A DNA stretch of 64,000 nucleotides from JAMOAW01 sp039908535. GTDB taxonomy: Bacteria > Pseudomonadota > Magnetococcia > Magnetococcales > JADFZT01. Positions 17,417 to 27,325 of the stretch are shown here, piece after piece. The translations under genes were made by a program, and so were the position numbers. Within the stretch, counting starts at the first letter, position 1. The number at the start of each line of letters is the position of its first letter. Below the pieces are notes generated by a model. That model had not been told where the DNA came from, searched no databases, and saw only the letters and a list, made by a program, of their open reading frames with translations. The stretch lies in contig JAMOAW010000002.1 of NCBI GenBank assembly GCA_039908535.1, positions 57,125-121,124 of the forward strand, written 5' to 3'.

Positions 17417-18325
17417 ATGCCTTCTCCCCTGCCCTTTAATCTTTTGGTTCTCTTAGGCCCCACCGCATCGGGAAAAACCGCTTTGGCGGTGGAGGCGGCG
17501 TTGCAGTTGCAGGGAGAGATTATCTCGGCAGACTCGCGACAGGTGTATCGGGGGATGGATATTGGGACTGGAAAAGATTTAAACGAATATGGGGCGATCC
17601 CCTACCATATGATCGATATTCTCAATCCAGATCAGCCTTTTAACCTTTTTGAATTTCAAAGCCGCTTTAATATGCTGTTTCCAGATATCCTCTCCCGAAA
17701 CCGTTTGCCATGTTTAGTGGGGGGAACGGGGTTATATGTGGAGGCGGTGTTGATGGGATATCCATTAAAAGAGGCCCCCTCTAACCCGGAACGCCGCCAA
17801 GAGTTAGAGCGTCTCGACCTGGAAGCATTACAAAAACTCTTGTTAAGCCACCAACCCAGCTTACACAACCGCACCGATCTGCTGGAAAAAAAATATCTCA
17901 TCCGCGCCATCGAAATTCAAGAATCTCCTCTCCCCCCTCTCCCCGCTCCCACTTTAGCAATAAAACCGATCGTATTTGGTCTGCGCTTTGACAAAACCAC
18001 ACTCAAACAACGAATTACCAACCGTCTGCGACACCGCATGGCCCAAGGTTTGATCCAAGAGGTGGAACAACTCCTCGCCCAAGGGTACTCCCATGCGACT
18101 TTGGAGGCCTTTGGGCTGGAATATCGTTTTGTCTCCCAATATGTACGCGGTGCACTTCATAATCGCAATGACTTGTTCCAAAAGCTCAATTCGGCCATCC
18201 ACCAATACGCCAAACGCCAACTCACTTGGTTTGCCCGCATGGAACGGCATGGCATCGTCATTCATTGGTTGGACGGTGAAAAAAAACCTTTGGCGCAACT
18301 ATTGCATATAATTGATCGCATATAA
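17417..18325 (+). CDS. miaA: tRNA dimethylallyltransferase (MiaA)
   Basis: 302 residues from the ATG at 17417. It adds a dimethylallyl group to A37 of tRNAs reading UNN codons. Visible motifs: P-loop LLGPTASGKTALA, ISADSRQVYRGMDIGTGK, IPYHMIDIL, VGGTGLYVEAVL, and C-terminal QYAKRQLTWFAR. The longer ATG at 17381 would add twelve residues without family support; the ribosome site at either start is weak, so the exact start is uncertain. The gene stands between the permease and the pseudokinase gene. Confidence 0.9.
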   Translation: MPSPLPFNLLVLLGPTASGKTALAVEAALQLQGEIISADSRQVYRGMDIGTGKDLNEYGAIPYHMIDILNPDQPFNLFEFQSRFNMLFPDILSRNRLPCLVGGTGLYVEAVLMGYPLKEAPSNPERRQELERLDLEALQKLLLSHQPSLHNRTDLLEKKYLIRAIEIQESPLPPLPAPTLAIKPIVFGLRFDKTTLKQRITNRLRHRMAQGLIQEVEQLLAQGYSHATLEAFGLEYRFVSQYVRGALHNRNDLFQKLNSAIHQYAKRQLTWFARMERHGIVIHWLDGEKKPLAQLLHIIDRI

Positions 18326-18402
18326 GATGTAAGCGTTTTTTTTCCGATACAAACCTTACCAGCCTGAAACATTCAGGTGGACATTTACGAACGGGAATAC
18401 AT

Positions 18403-21400
18403 ATGCAAGCCGGCACAATACTTGCCGAAAACCGCTATACCATCCTAAAACAATTGGGAGAGGGAACCTTTGGTTCGACGTTTTTAGCCCTGGAGGAGAG
18501 TTCTAGGCTGAAAGTCGTTGTCAAGCCAATTGGGCCAATAGTGGTTGGCGATGATCGAGAATTTAACAATTTGATAAAAAATTTCCATTTTGTTCATCAT
18601 TTGGATCATCCCTGTATTGCCCAACTTCACGCTTTGGAATATGATGCCAAAATTGGGCAACATTTTCTGGTCATAGAATATATTGATGGCCAAAATTTAA
18701 ATGAATTTCGTAAAAAACAACCCGACGCAAAACTCACGGTGTTGGATGCTCTACATATTTGTCAACAAATAGCCGATGTTTTAGACCATTCCCACCGCAC
18801 CATTTTACATCGTAATCTTAAACCTGAAAATATATTTATATATGCGGACGGAATGGTCAAATTAACCGATTTTTGCCTGACTTCAGAAGCCATGCGGGCG
18901 CAATTATTGCAAAGCCGCACGATATGCCAGGGGGGGCAAACATTTCCCCATCCCTATCTGGCCCCGGAACAGCTCTTCTCATTTCCTCCCCCAGGACCAG
19001 CGGCAGATCGGTACGCATTGGCGGCCATTTTTTATGAACTGGTGGCTGGCTCTCCCCCCCCATGCAACCAAATTAAATCCACGGAACTGGCGAAAAAAAA
19101 TGATTTGGTTGGCAACGAATCGTTTAAACCGCTGGACAAACTGAGTAAACGTCAAAATATTGTGTTAGCAGAGGCCCTCTCCCAAAATCCCGCTTTGCGT
19201 TATCCTTCGGCTGGAGAGTTTATCGAGGCCTTGACACCCACCCGGTATACCACGCTAGGTAGCCACAGTCACACCCTTATGCTATTAGGCGGCCTTACCC
19301 TTATTGGTGGACTGACCGCTTTGTTGCTATTTTCTGATGGTTGGGGCCCCGCGCCCTTCTCTGCCACCCCTCCACAAACAGAAAATCAGCCGTTAAATAA
19401 TGAGATCACGACCTTGGCCTTACAAATTCATAGCGTACCGGAAGGGGCCAATTTAATATTGAACGATCAATCTATTGGCCAAACGCCTTTTATTGGCAAA
19501 AAGGTACTCAAAGGTCGTTATCATATTCGTTTGGAAAAATCGGGATATAAAACTACCGACATCGAGGTGACCCTCAACGCCGATACCCGGCTTGACTTAA
19601 CCTTGGTTGCTGAAATAGCGGATAAAACCATTGTATCTGAACAAGAACCTCTTGGCAAAGGGCTGACCAAACATATCCAAGAATTGCTTGATGCCGCCAA
19701 CCAGGATATCAAAGCCGACCGACTCACCGCGCCGGTCAACAATAATGCCTACGAAAAATTGCATCAAGTATTGGATTGGGATCCCAACAACGCCGAAGCC
19801 AAAGCATCCCTGACCAAAATAGTCGATATATATCTTAAATTAACCGATGAAAACGCCACCAACTTGGAAGAGGCCGCCAAATATTTAGAAAAAGCCTCTA
19901 CAATCCAACCAAATGATCCACGCATTAAAGAATATGAGAAAAAAATGGATGTCTGGTTGCGCGAGCGGCGTTTGACAGTTCTTCTTGAATTGGCCCAAAA
20001 CCACGTCGATGCCAATCGTCTGACACAACCCGATGGGAACAACGCCCTAGAGGTCTACCAACAAATTTTACGCATTGATCCCAACCATGCCGAGGCGTTG
20101 ACCGCCGTCAAAGGGATGATCAACGATCTATTAAAAGAGGCCCGTGCCGATATTAAAGCCGAGCGTTTCATCGCACCAGATAGACAAAACGCCTTGGAAA
20201 AATTTCGTTTTATCCTAAAAATAGATCCCAATAATACCGATGCCCAAGCGGCAATTGAATCGCTCTTTGACCACTATTTAACCTTAGCTAAAAAAGCCAA
20301 AAATGATGTGGATGAGATGAATCGTCAATTGGATATGGCCAACAAAGTGCGACCAGACGACTCTAGAATTGAACTCTACCGCCAAAAAATAAACACAGAT
20401 TTACAAAAAAAGGCCGAGTCTGAACAACAACAAAAAATTCACGATACCCTGCAACGCGCCCAACACTATTTGGAGGCCGACCAACTGACCCGTCCAGAAC
20501 AAAACAACGCCTGGACCCAATTGCAGGCCGTTTTGCAATTGGACCCTGAAAATGGTGCGGCAAAAGCCGGAATCGATCAACTGGTTGAAAAGCTATTTCG
20601 TTTTGTCGACATCGATATTCAAGAGCGACGCCTGAACAATCCCCCCACGCGCAACGCCTTGGAAAAATTGCGCACCCTTGAAGAGATTCGGCCCAACGAA
20701 CCCAGAATACAAAGTGCTCGCGAACGCATTGGTACCATGTATCTGGAAATGGCCACGCAAACACAAGGGGAGAAGGCCGAGCAATATCGGCAGCAAGCGA
20801 CCCTGCTGCTGCCCAAGTCATCCACAACGGATACCCCCTCCAATCCTCTGGAGCAACTCTCTGCCCTTCCTCAAGGGGAGATAGAAACCCTTTTAAAACA
20901 AGCGCAAGATGATCTAGAGGCCCAACGACTCACCCAGCCATCCGATCAAAACGCCATGGTGAGATTTAAAAAAGTTTTGCAATATGACCCGCAAAATCAA
21001 CGTGCCCTGGCCGGATTGCGCGAAGTCGCGCATCAATTAGTTCTCTTTGCCCAACAAGATCTTAAAGAGGAACGCCTCTCTAAACCAGCCAATAAAAACG
21101 CCCTGGATCGCTTTCGTCTCGCCCTAGAGGTAGACCCCAACAACCAAGAGGCCCAGCAAGGGATTCGCGATGTTGCCAGGGCATTGTTAAAAATGGCCCT
21201 GGAGATGGCTACAAAAAAACCTAACAATGCCGAGCCATTGTTTCAAAAAGCCGCGCTCATTTTACCCGAAGATGAAGAGATCAATTTGGCCTATCAAGCG
21301 TTCAAAGGCAACAACGGTATACAAAAACCCCTAGAACAGGCCCCAGTCGCGACCCCGCCCCCCATCTCTCAACCCGTAGCAACGACGGAGGCGCCCCCCA

Positions 21401-22170
21401 TAACCAACCAACCTCCCCAAGGAGCACCCTCCCCCCTCGCCAACGCCGAAATATGGCGCGAACCCTCGACGGATATCTCTTTTGTGCATTTGCCAAAAGG
21501 GTGTTTTCAAATGGGCAGTCAACCAAACGATTCCGACGAAGAACCGACCCATGAGGTGTGTGTCGACTCCTTTTGGATGGGACAGTATGAGATCACTCAG
21601 GAACAATGGGTAGCGGTCATGGGGCAGAGAGGTAACCCCTCTCGTTTTCAAATGGGCAAAGAGTATCCCGTGGATCAAGTCTCCTGGAATGAAGCGCAAC
21701 TGTTTATAAAGACCTTCTCCAATCTGACCAAAAAACAGTTTCGTCTGCCGACCGAGGCCGAATGGGAGTACGCCTGCCGGGCCAACACCACCACCCCTTT
21801 TTCGTTTGGTGCCACCATCCAACCCCAACAAGCCAATTATAATGCCAATTTGGTCTATGGACAGGGATCCACAGGGGTCTATCGGCGTTCTTCAACACCA
21901 GTGGGAAGTTTTCCACCCAATGGCTTCCATATTTTCGATATGCATGGTAATCTATATGAATGGGTAGAAGATTGGTATGAAAAAAGCTATTATCACACTT
22001 CTCCTAAAAATAATCCCAAGGGTGGAGATGGTACAAGTGGTATGCGCGTTTTACGAGGTGGAGCTTGGTACAGCAACCCTGAAAACCTCCGTTGTGGCTA
22101 CCGATATCGGGGACGACCTGATATTCAAAATTATGGCAATGGCATGCGCTTGGTATATGTTTCTCCTTAA
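18403..22170 (+). CDS. Ser/Thr (pseudo)kinase - PEGA - helical repeat - FGE-sulfatase-fold protein
   Basis: 1255 residues. A protein-kinase fold spans ~10-275: P-loop LGEGTFGSTF, Lys41, and the catalytic loop HRNLKPENI where the HRD aspartate is Asn138. DFG reads DFC (Asp156). The missing catalytic Asp suggests a pseudokinase. A membrane segment follows (~290-312), then a PEGA domain (~340-405; VPEGANLILNDQSIGQTP). Seven ~46-residue repeats follow, of form RLTxPxxxNAxxxFxxVLxxDPxN. From ~1015 to the end is an FGE-sulfatase/C-lectin fold domain (GCFQMGS, RLPTEAEWEYACR, NLYEWVEDWY, VLRGGAW) ending NGMRLVYVSP. The periplasmic part probably presents the FGE-fold domain. A small membrane protein gene follows. 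Confidence 0.85.
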   Translation: MQAGTILAENRYTILKQLGEGTFGSTFLALEESSRLKVVVKPIGPIVVGDDREFNNLIKNFHFVHHLDHPCIAQLHALEYDAKIGQHFLVIEYIDGQNLNEFRKKQPDAKLTVLDALHICQQIADVLDHSHRTILHRNLKPENIFIYADGMVKLTDFCLTSEAMRAQLLQSRTICQGGQTFPHPYLAPEQLFSFPPPGPAADRYALAAIFYELVAGSPPPCNQIKSTELAKKNDLVGNESFKPLDKLSKRQNIVLAEALSQNPALRYPSAGEFIEALTPTRYTTLGSHSHTLMLLGGLTLIGGLTALLLFSDGWGPAPFSATPPQTENQPLNNEITTLALQIHSVPEGANLILNDQSIGQTPFIGKKVLKGRYHIRLEKSGYKTTDIEVTLNADTRLDLTLVAEIADKTIVSEQEPLGKGLTKHIQELLDAANQDIKADRLTAPVNNNAYEKLHQVLDWDPNNAEAKASLTKIVDIYLKLTDENATNLEEAAKYLEKASTIQPNDPRIKEYEKKMDVWLRERRLTVLLELAQNHVDANRLTQPDGNNALEVYQQILRIDPNHAEALTAVKGMINDLLKEARADIKAERFIAPDRQNALEKFRFILKIDPNNTDAQAAIESLFDHYLTLAKKAKNDVDEMNRQLDMANKVRPDDSRIELYRQKINTDLQKKAESEQQQKIHDTLQRAQHYLEADQLTRPEQNNAWTQLQAVLQLDPENGAAKAGIDQLVEKLFRFVDIDIQERRLNNPPTRNALEKLRTLEEIRPNEPRIQSARERIGTMYLEMATQTQGEKAEQYRQQATLLLPKSSTTDTPSNPLEQLSALPQGEIETLLKQAQDDLEAQRLTQPSDQNAMVRFKKVLQYDPQNQRALAGLREVAHQLVLFAQQDLKEERLSKPANKNALDRFRLALEVDPNNQEAQQGIRDVARALLKMALEMATKKPNNAEPLFQKAALILPEDEEINLAYQAFKGNNGIQKPLEQAPVATPPPISQPVATTEAPPITNQPPQGAPSPLANAEIWREPSTDISFVHLPKGCFQMGSQPNDSDEEPTHEVCVDSFWMGQYEITQEQWVAVMGQRGNPSRFQMGKEYPVDQVSWNEAQLFIKTFSNLTKKQFRLPTEAEWEYACRANTTTPFSFGATIQPQQANYNANLVYGQGSTGVYRRSSTPVGSFPPNGFHIFDMHGNLYEWVEDWYEKSYYHTSPKNNPKGGDGTSGMRVLRGGAWYSNPENLRCGYRYRGRPDIQNYGNGMRLVYVSP

Positions 22171-22198
22171 CGTAACCTAACTAAAATCGAGTTTATCT

Positions 22199-22699
22199 GT
22201 GAACCCGATCAGAATCTTTATCCTAACCTTATTGATCTCCTTATTGGCCAGTTCCTTTTTGGAAAATATGGATGGCTTAGGGCTCTCCTTGTCCGATATC
22301 ATAGCCACGTTGGCGTTATTGGGGGTCATCCTCTATTTTCGCAAAAAAAATATCGCAAAACAGCAAAAGCCTTTTTTTACCAATTCTCAACAAACGCCAT
22401 CTCCCATGGAGCCAAAACCCAATGAGAACACCGTGAATATCCCCTCCATGTCCTCTAAAAAAGAGACCGATCGCGTGATTCACCATCCCCCGGCTTGGTC
22501 TGTGATTGAGCGAGGCGATCCCGTTGGTCGGTTTCGCAATACCGCTATTTACAACTGGATACGTACCTCTGATCTACGTAGCGCGGAATATTCTGGTATT
22601 GTCACCATAGATATCCCCGAAAATTGCCCATGCGTTGAAATTCCCAGTCGCGGAGAATTAATTCTGCCGCCCGGACTGGTGTACGCCATTCGGTCTTAG
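22199..22699 (+). CDS. Hypothetical membrane-anchored protein
   Basis: 166 residues, not recognised, starting with GTG. Two N-terminal hydrophobic segments (RIFILTLLISLLASSFL and IIATLALLGVILYF) are followed by a basic stretch (RKKNIAKQQK), a Pro/Ser/Lys-rich linker, and a C-terminal ~60-residue domain (GRFRNTAIYNWIRTSDLRSAEYSGIV...LPPGLVYAIRS). It lies 28 bases after the pseudokinase stop and six bases before mutS, so it may be co-transcribed with both. Confidence 0.6.
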   Translation: MNPIRIFILTLLISLLASSFLENMDGLGLSLSDIIATLALLGVILYFRKKNIAKQQKPFFTNSQQTPSPMEPKPNENTVNIPSMSSKKETDRVIHHPPAWSVIERGDPVGRFRNTAIYNWIRTSDLRSAEYSGIVTIDIPENCPCVEIPSRGELILPPGLVYAIRS

Positions 22700-22704
22700 A
22701 ATAG

Positions 22705-25249
22705 ATGAAAAAAGAGTCCGGGCATACGCCGATGATGGAGCAATTTTTGGCCATCAAAGCCGAATATCCGGGAACTCTGCTTTTTTATCGCATGGGGGAT
22801 TTTTACGAACTCTTTTTAGACGATGCCATTCAAGCCGCACCCGTGATGGAGATCGCTCTCACCACCCGTGGAAGATCCAACGGTGAACCCATTCCCATGG
22901 CCGGGGTGCCGATTCATGCCGCTGAAAGCTATTTAAAAAAGCTTATTTTGGCGGGTTTTCGGGTGGCTATTTGTGAACAAATGGAACCCGCAGGCCAGAG
23001 CAAAGGCCCAGTCCGACGCGAAGTGGTCCGTTTGGTAACGGCTGGGACCCTCACCGAAGAGGAACTATTAGAGGCACGAGCCAATAATTTTTTGGTCGCC
23101 ATTGCCCCACCGCACCCTAAAGAGCTCCGCATTGGCATTGCCGCCTTGGATCTTTCAACGGGTCAATTTCAAGTCGCCCGCGCCGATTCTTGGGATCAAG
23201 CCGCCGCCGAGTTATCTATTTTAAATCCCGCCGAGGTCATTGCCCCCACCGAATGGCATCCTGTGGAGCCGTTTTCCCCCTGGCTCAAAAAACTCACCCG
23301 CCGTCCAAATTGGGAATTTGACCCTGGGGAGGCCTCCCGGTTGCTCATGGACCATTTTTTGTCAATCCGCTGCCGGTGGCTTGCTGGCTTACTGCCGTGA
23401 AACCCAAAAAGATGCCTTGACCCATATTACGGGCCTCACCCGTACCTATCCCGATGACACCCTTATTTTAGATGATGCCTGCCGCCGCAACCTGGAGATA
23501 AATGTCAGTTTGCGCACCAATCAACGCAAAGGAAGCCTTGGCGATCTTCTGGATACCGCCCATACCGCTATGGGAGGGCGGCTTTTGCGCGGCTGGTTAA
23601 ACCGTCCTTTGCGCAGTTGTTCTCTTATTCAACAACGTTTGGCGGGCGTCGAATGGTTTTTAAAACATTTTCAAAAACGGGAAACCGTCCGCCAAACTCT
23701 TAAAAAGGTCCACGATCTGGAACGTCTTTTAGGTCGCATTGCCCTTAAACGCGCCTCACCAAGAGATTTGGGTGCCCTGCGGGATACCCTCAATTGCATT
23801 CCCCTTGTGGAACAACTGTTCACAGATCAAAAACTCCCGGAGATTTTGCAACAGGTATTACCTTCGTTATCTCAACATGCCGACTTGTCGGTCCGTTTAA
23901 ACCAAACTTTGACCGATGAACCCCCCATTAAACTCCAAGATGGCAACGTCATTCGCCCCCTTTTCAACCCAGAACTGGATAAGTTACGCACCATCACCGA
24001 ACATGGCAAAGAGTATCTGGCCGAATTGGAGCAACGGGAGAGAAAAAAAACCGGTATTTCTAGCCTCAAAATTGTCTATCATCACAGTTTTGGTTATACC
24101 CTACAAGTCACCAATACCCAACGGGATAAAGTACCCTACCATTATATTCCCAAACAGACCATGGTAAACGCGGTCCGCTATGTAACCGAAGAGTTAAAAC
24201 AAGAGGAAGAGACCATTCTAAATGCCGAAGTCAATCTGACTCACATGGAGGCTATGCTGTTTGAACAGTTGGCCCTTGAGGTGTCAGAACATGCGGCCTC
24301 TTTACAACAGACCGCTCATGCGTTGGCTGTTCTGGATGTCCTGACCACCTTTGCCGATACCGCTCATCGGCGCAATTATTGCCAACCATACCTAGAAGAA
24401 GGCGACACCATTGACATTCGCAATGGCCGCCACCCGGTGGTAGAGGCTTTCAACGACACCCCTTTTGTCGCCAACGATACCCTCTTAAATACCACCACCA
24501 ACCGCATTGCCCTCATCACTGGCCCCAACATGGCAGGCAAGTCCACCTTGATGCGTCAGGTGGCCCTTATTGTTCTCATGGCTCAAATGGGCTCTTTTGT
24601 GCCGGCAAGCAGTGCCAAAATTGGTTTGGTGGATCGTATTTTTACTCGAATTGGGGCGGCCGATGATCTGGCCGGGGGGCGTTCAACCTTCATGGTAGAG
24701 ATGACAGAAGCCGCGCACATTCTACACCATGCCACGCCTCGCTCTTTGGTGATTTTTGACGAAATCGGACGCGGCACCTCTACCTTGGATGGCCTGGCCA
24801 TTGCTCGGGCCGTGGCCGAACATATTTATTCTTATAACCGCTCACGCACCCTTTTTGCCACCCACTTCCATGAATTGACCATTTTGGAACAACTCAATCC
24901 CGGCATTGTCAACCATACTGTAGAGGTCAAAGAGGTTGAAGAGCAAATTCTTTTTCTACACACCATCATTCGCGGGGCCGCCGATCGTTCCTATGGTATC
25001 CACGTCGCCCAACTGGCAGGGCTCCCCGCCACCGTCATCACCCGTGCCAATGCCATTTTGGCCGATCTAGAATCCAACGCACCCCAAAAGAAACGCCCTG
25101 CTAAACCGAATAAAACCCAAACGCAATTAAGCCTTTTTTTAGAACACCCTCCTGAACCAATCGTTTTGGAATTAAAACATATGAATCCAGACGATCTAAC
25201 CCCCAAGCAAGCCTTGGAGTTACTTTATCGATTAAAAAAAATGGTTTAA
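22705..25249 (+). pseudogene. mutS: DNA mismatch repair ATPase MutS, interrupted by a one-base frameshift
   Basis: The first frame has the mismatch-binding domain with the intercalating motif FYRMGDFYELFLDDA and ends prematurely at 23400. The second frame resumes at QSAAGGLLAYCRETQK and carries the lever, clamp and ATPase: Walker A TGPNMAGKSTLMRQ, DDLAGGRSTFMVEM, Walker B LVIFDEIGRGTSTLDG, and TLFATHFHEL. Six Ts at 23355-23360 are the likely site: with five Ts the reading DHFCQSAAGG is continuous and gives 847 residues, the normal MutS length. All other domains are intact, so a base-call error in the homopolymer is as likely as real loss. A true frameshift would make a mutator strain. Confidence 0.85.
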
Positions 25250-25274
25250 TGGTCGTGCGCTTAGATCTATTTTC

Positions 25275-25492
25275 GGTAGCACCACACTTAACCGTGGTCA
25301 TTTGTTTTTTGATTTTATTATTTAAAAAAAAAGGGGTCTGGGGGATTGCCCCCAGGGTTTTTCTTTTACTTTTGACCTCGGTTTTGCTTTCTTCAAAAAG
25401 CAGGGGGATTGGGGGATGCAATCCCCCAAGGTCTTGACTTGGCTTTTTGTTCAGGCACTCGTTCATCGTCCACACTTAAATGTGGTGGTACC
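25275..25492 (+). mobile_element. Type A MITE-like element with terminal repeats and 8-bp target duplication
   Basis: Ends are GGTAGCACCACACTTAA on the left and the reverse complement GGTACCACCACATTTAA on the right. The element is flanked by perfect 8-bp direct repeats CTATTTTC (25267-25274 and 25493-25500). The interior carries the CTGGGGG-ATTG-CCCCCAG and TTGGGGGAT-GCA-ATCCCCCAA palindromes but no coding capacity. This is a non-autonomous transposable element. Its right target duplicate contains the recQ stop codon, so insertion occurred exactly at the recQ 3' end, between convergent mutS and recQ. Confidence 0.9.
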
Positions 25493-27325
25493 CTATTTTC
25501 GATGATGTTTGATGAAATCTTCCACTACTCGCAAAAAAACCGGGCCATATTTTTCCAACTTGGCTTTGCCTACCCCAGAAATGGCCATCATTTGTTCCAG
25601 AGTGCGCGGCTGTTTTTCGGCCATGATCCGTAAGGTCGCATCATGAAAAATGACATAGGGTGGCACTTTTTGAGCAAGTGATAATTCACTGCGTTTGGCC
25701 CGCAAGAGATCCCATAAATCCTCTTTTCCCTCACCAAACACCTCTTCTACCGCTCGTTTATAGTTATTTTTCTTTTTAACCGATGAAAAAAATTTCTCTT
25801 CTGGTTCTTGACGGATAAACACTTTTTGTTCATCACGCAACAAGGGACCGCAAGCATGGGTTAATTTTAACCCTGCAAACTCATGGTCATTTTTACACAG
25901 ATAACCTGCTACCACCAAATGACGAAAGACCGCGTGCCATTGACGTTCACTCAAATCTTTGCCAATTCCAAAGGTACTGACCAAGTGATGACGGTGCTTA
26001 AGAACCTGTTCCGACTCTATGCCACGCAATACATTTACCAAGTGACGCACACCAAATATTTGCTCGGTTCGGTGTACACATGAGAGGGCTTTGCGAGAGG
26101 CCAGGGTGGCGTCCCAGACTGGAGCTGGATTTAAACAAATGTCGCAATTGCCACAATCCGCCCCTCCCGTTTCACCAAAATAGCGTAAAAGAATATTACG
26201 GCGACAACTGAACGCCTCACAATAATTCAACATCGATTCCAACTTGGCACTTTCCACCCGTTTTTGGGTTTCATCGGCATTGGATTCGGTGATAAATTTA
26301 CGCAACATCACCATATCTTCCAAGCCATAAGTGAGCAAAGCCTCGGCCTTTTCACGATCTCGACCCGCACGTCCGGTCTCTTGATAATAGGCCTCCAGGC
26401 TTTTAGGCATATCCAAATGAACGACAAATCGCACGTCTGGTTTATCGATTCCGAGTCCAAAGGCGATGGTCGCTACCATAATAATCCCCTCTTCATTTAA
26501 AAAACGGTCCTGATTCTCTTGCCGTTGTTTGGAATTCATTCCCGCATGATAGGTTAAGGCTTTCCGTCCTTGTTGGAGAAGATAGTCACAGGTTAACGCC
26601 ACCTTGTTACGGGAAATTCGGTAGACGATTCCAGACTCTTTAGGAGATTTTCTGGTTAAAAAATGACGCAATTGTAAATGTGGATTATTTTTGGCAATAA
26701 CCGTATAACGAATATTGGGACGATCAAAACTAGAGATAAATATACGAGCGCGTCCCAAACCAAGACGTGTTAAAATTTCAGCCCGCGTTGTGACATCTGC
26801 GGTGGCTGTCAATGCAATCCTGGGCACCATGGGAAAATGGTTTTCCAAAACCGACAGCCCCAAATAATCTGGACGAAAATCATGCCCCCACTGAGAAACG
26901 CAATGGGCCTCGTCGATGGCAAACAATGCCAACGGTACTTGATGTAAATAATCTAAGAAATCGGGACGTAATAACCGTTCTGGAGAGACATACAATAGGT
27001 CCAACGCACCCGCAGACAACCGTTGAAAAACTTGATGGGCCTCTTCTGGAGTTTGTGCTGAACTCAAACTTCCGGCCCGAACATTTAATTGCAACAACGC
27101 CTCAACCTGATCCCGCATCAATGAAATAAGCGGTGTTACTACGACCCCGACACCAGAACGAACCAAAGAAGGCAACTGATAACAAAGAGATTTTCCACCC
27201 CCCGTTGGCATTAACACCAGGGCATCTCCCCCGCCAATGACATGCTCAATAATCTCTTCTTGATGCCCCAAAAATTGAGAATAACCATACACAGAACGCA
27301 ATAAATCATAAATCCGTTGGCGCAT
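25493..27325 (-). CDS. recQ: ATP-dependent DNA helicase RecQ
   Basis: 610 residues with the full RecQ layout. The helicase core has Walker A PTGGGKSLCYQLP, DEAHCVSQWGHDFRPDY, TATAD, and MVATIAFGLGIDKPDVRFVVH with YYQETGRAGRD. The RecQ-Ct zinc site has CEAFSCRRNILLRYFGE and CGNCDIC, followed by a winged helix (LRGIESEQVLKHRHHLVSTFGIGKDLS). The HRDC domain is at the C-terminus (MMAISGVGKAKLEKYGPVFLRVV). It unwinds DNA 3'-5' in recombination and fork repair. RBS GGAAG precedes the ATG. The stop codon lies inside the target duplication of the adjacent MITE, so the end may have been reconstituted by the insertion. Confidence 0.95.
   Translation of the reverse strand: MRQRIYDLLRSVYGYSQFLGHQEEIIEHVIGGGDALVLMPTGGGKSLCYQLPSLVRSGVGVVVTPLISLMRDQVEALLQLNVRAGSLSSAQTPEEAHQVFQRLSAGALDLLYVSPERLLRPDFLDYLHQVPLALFAIDEAHCVSQWGHDFRPDYLGLSVLENHFPMVPRIALTATADVTTRAEILTRLGLGRARIFISSFDRPNIRYTVIAKNNPHLQLRHFLTRKSPKESGIVYRISRNKVALTCDYLLQQGRKALTYHAGMNSKQRQENQDRFLNEEGIIMVATIAFGLGIDKPDVRFVVHLDMPKSLEAYYQETGRAGRDREKAEALLTYGLEDMVMLRKFITESNADETQKRVESAKLESMLNYCEAFSCRRNILLRYFGETGGADCGNCDICLNPAPVWDATLASRKALSCVHRTEQIFGVRHLVNVLRGIESEQVLKHRHHLVSTFGIGKDLSERQWHAVFRHLVVAGYLCKNDHEFAGLKLTHACGPLLRDEQKVFIRQEPEEKFFSSVKKKNNYKRAVEEVFGEGKEDLWDLLRAKRSELSLAQKVPPYVIFHDATLRIMAEKQPRTLEQMMAISGVGKAKLEKYGPVFLRVVEDFIKHHRK

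Noticed and set aside
17281..17439. 52-codon ORF ahead of miaA
   Set aside because: Overlaps the miaA start, lacks a ribosome site and resembles nothing known.
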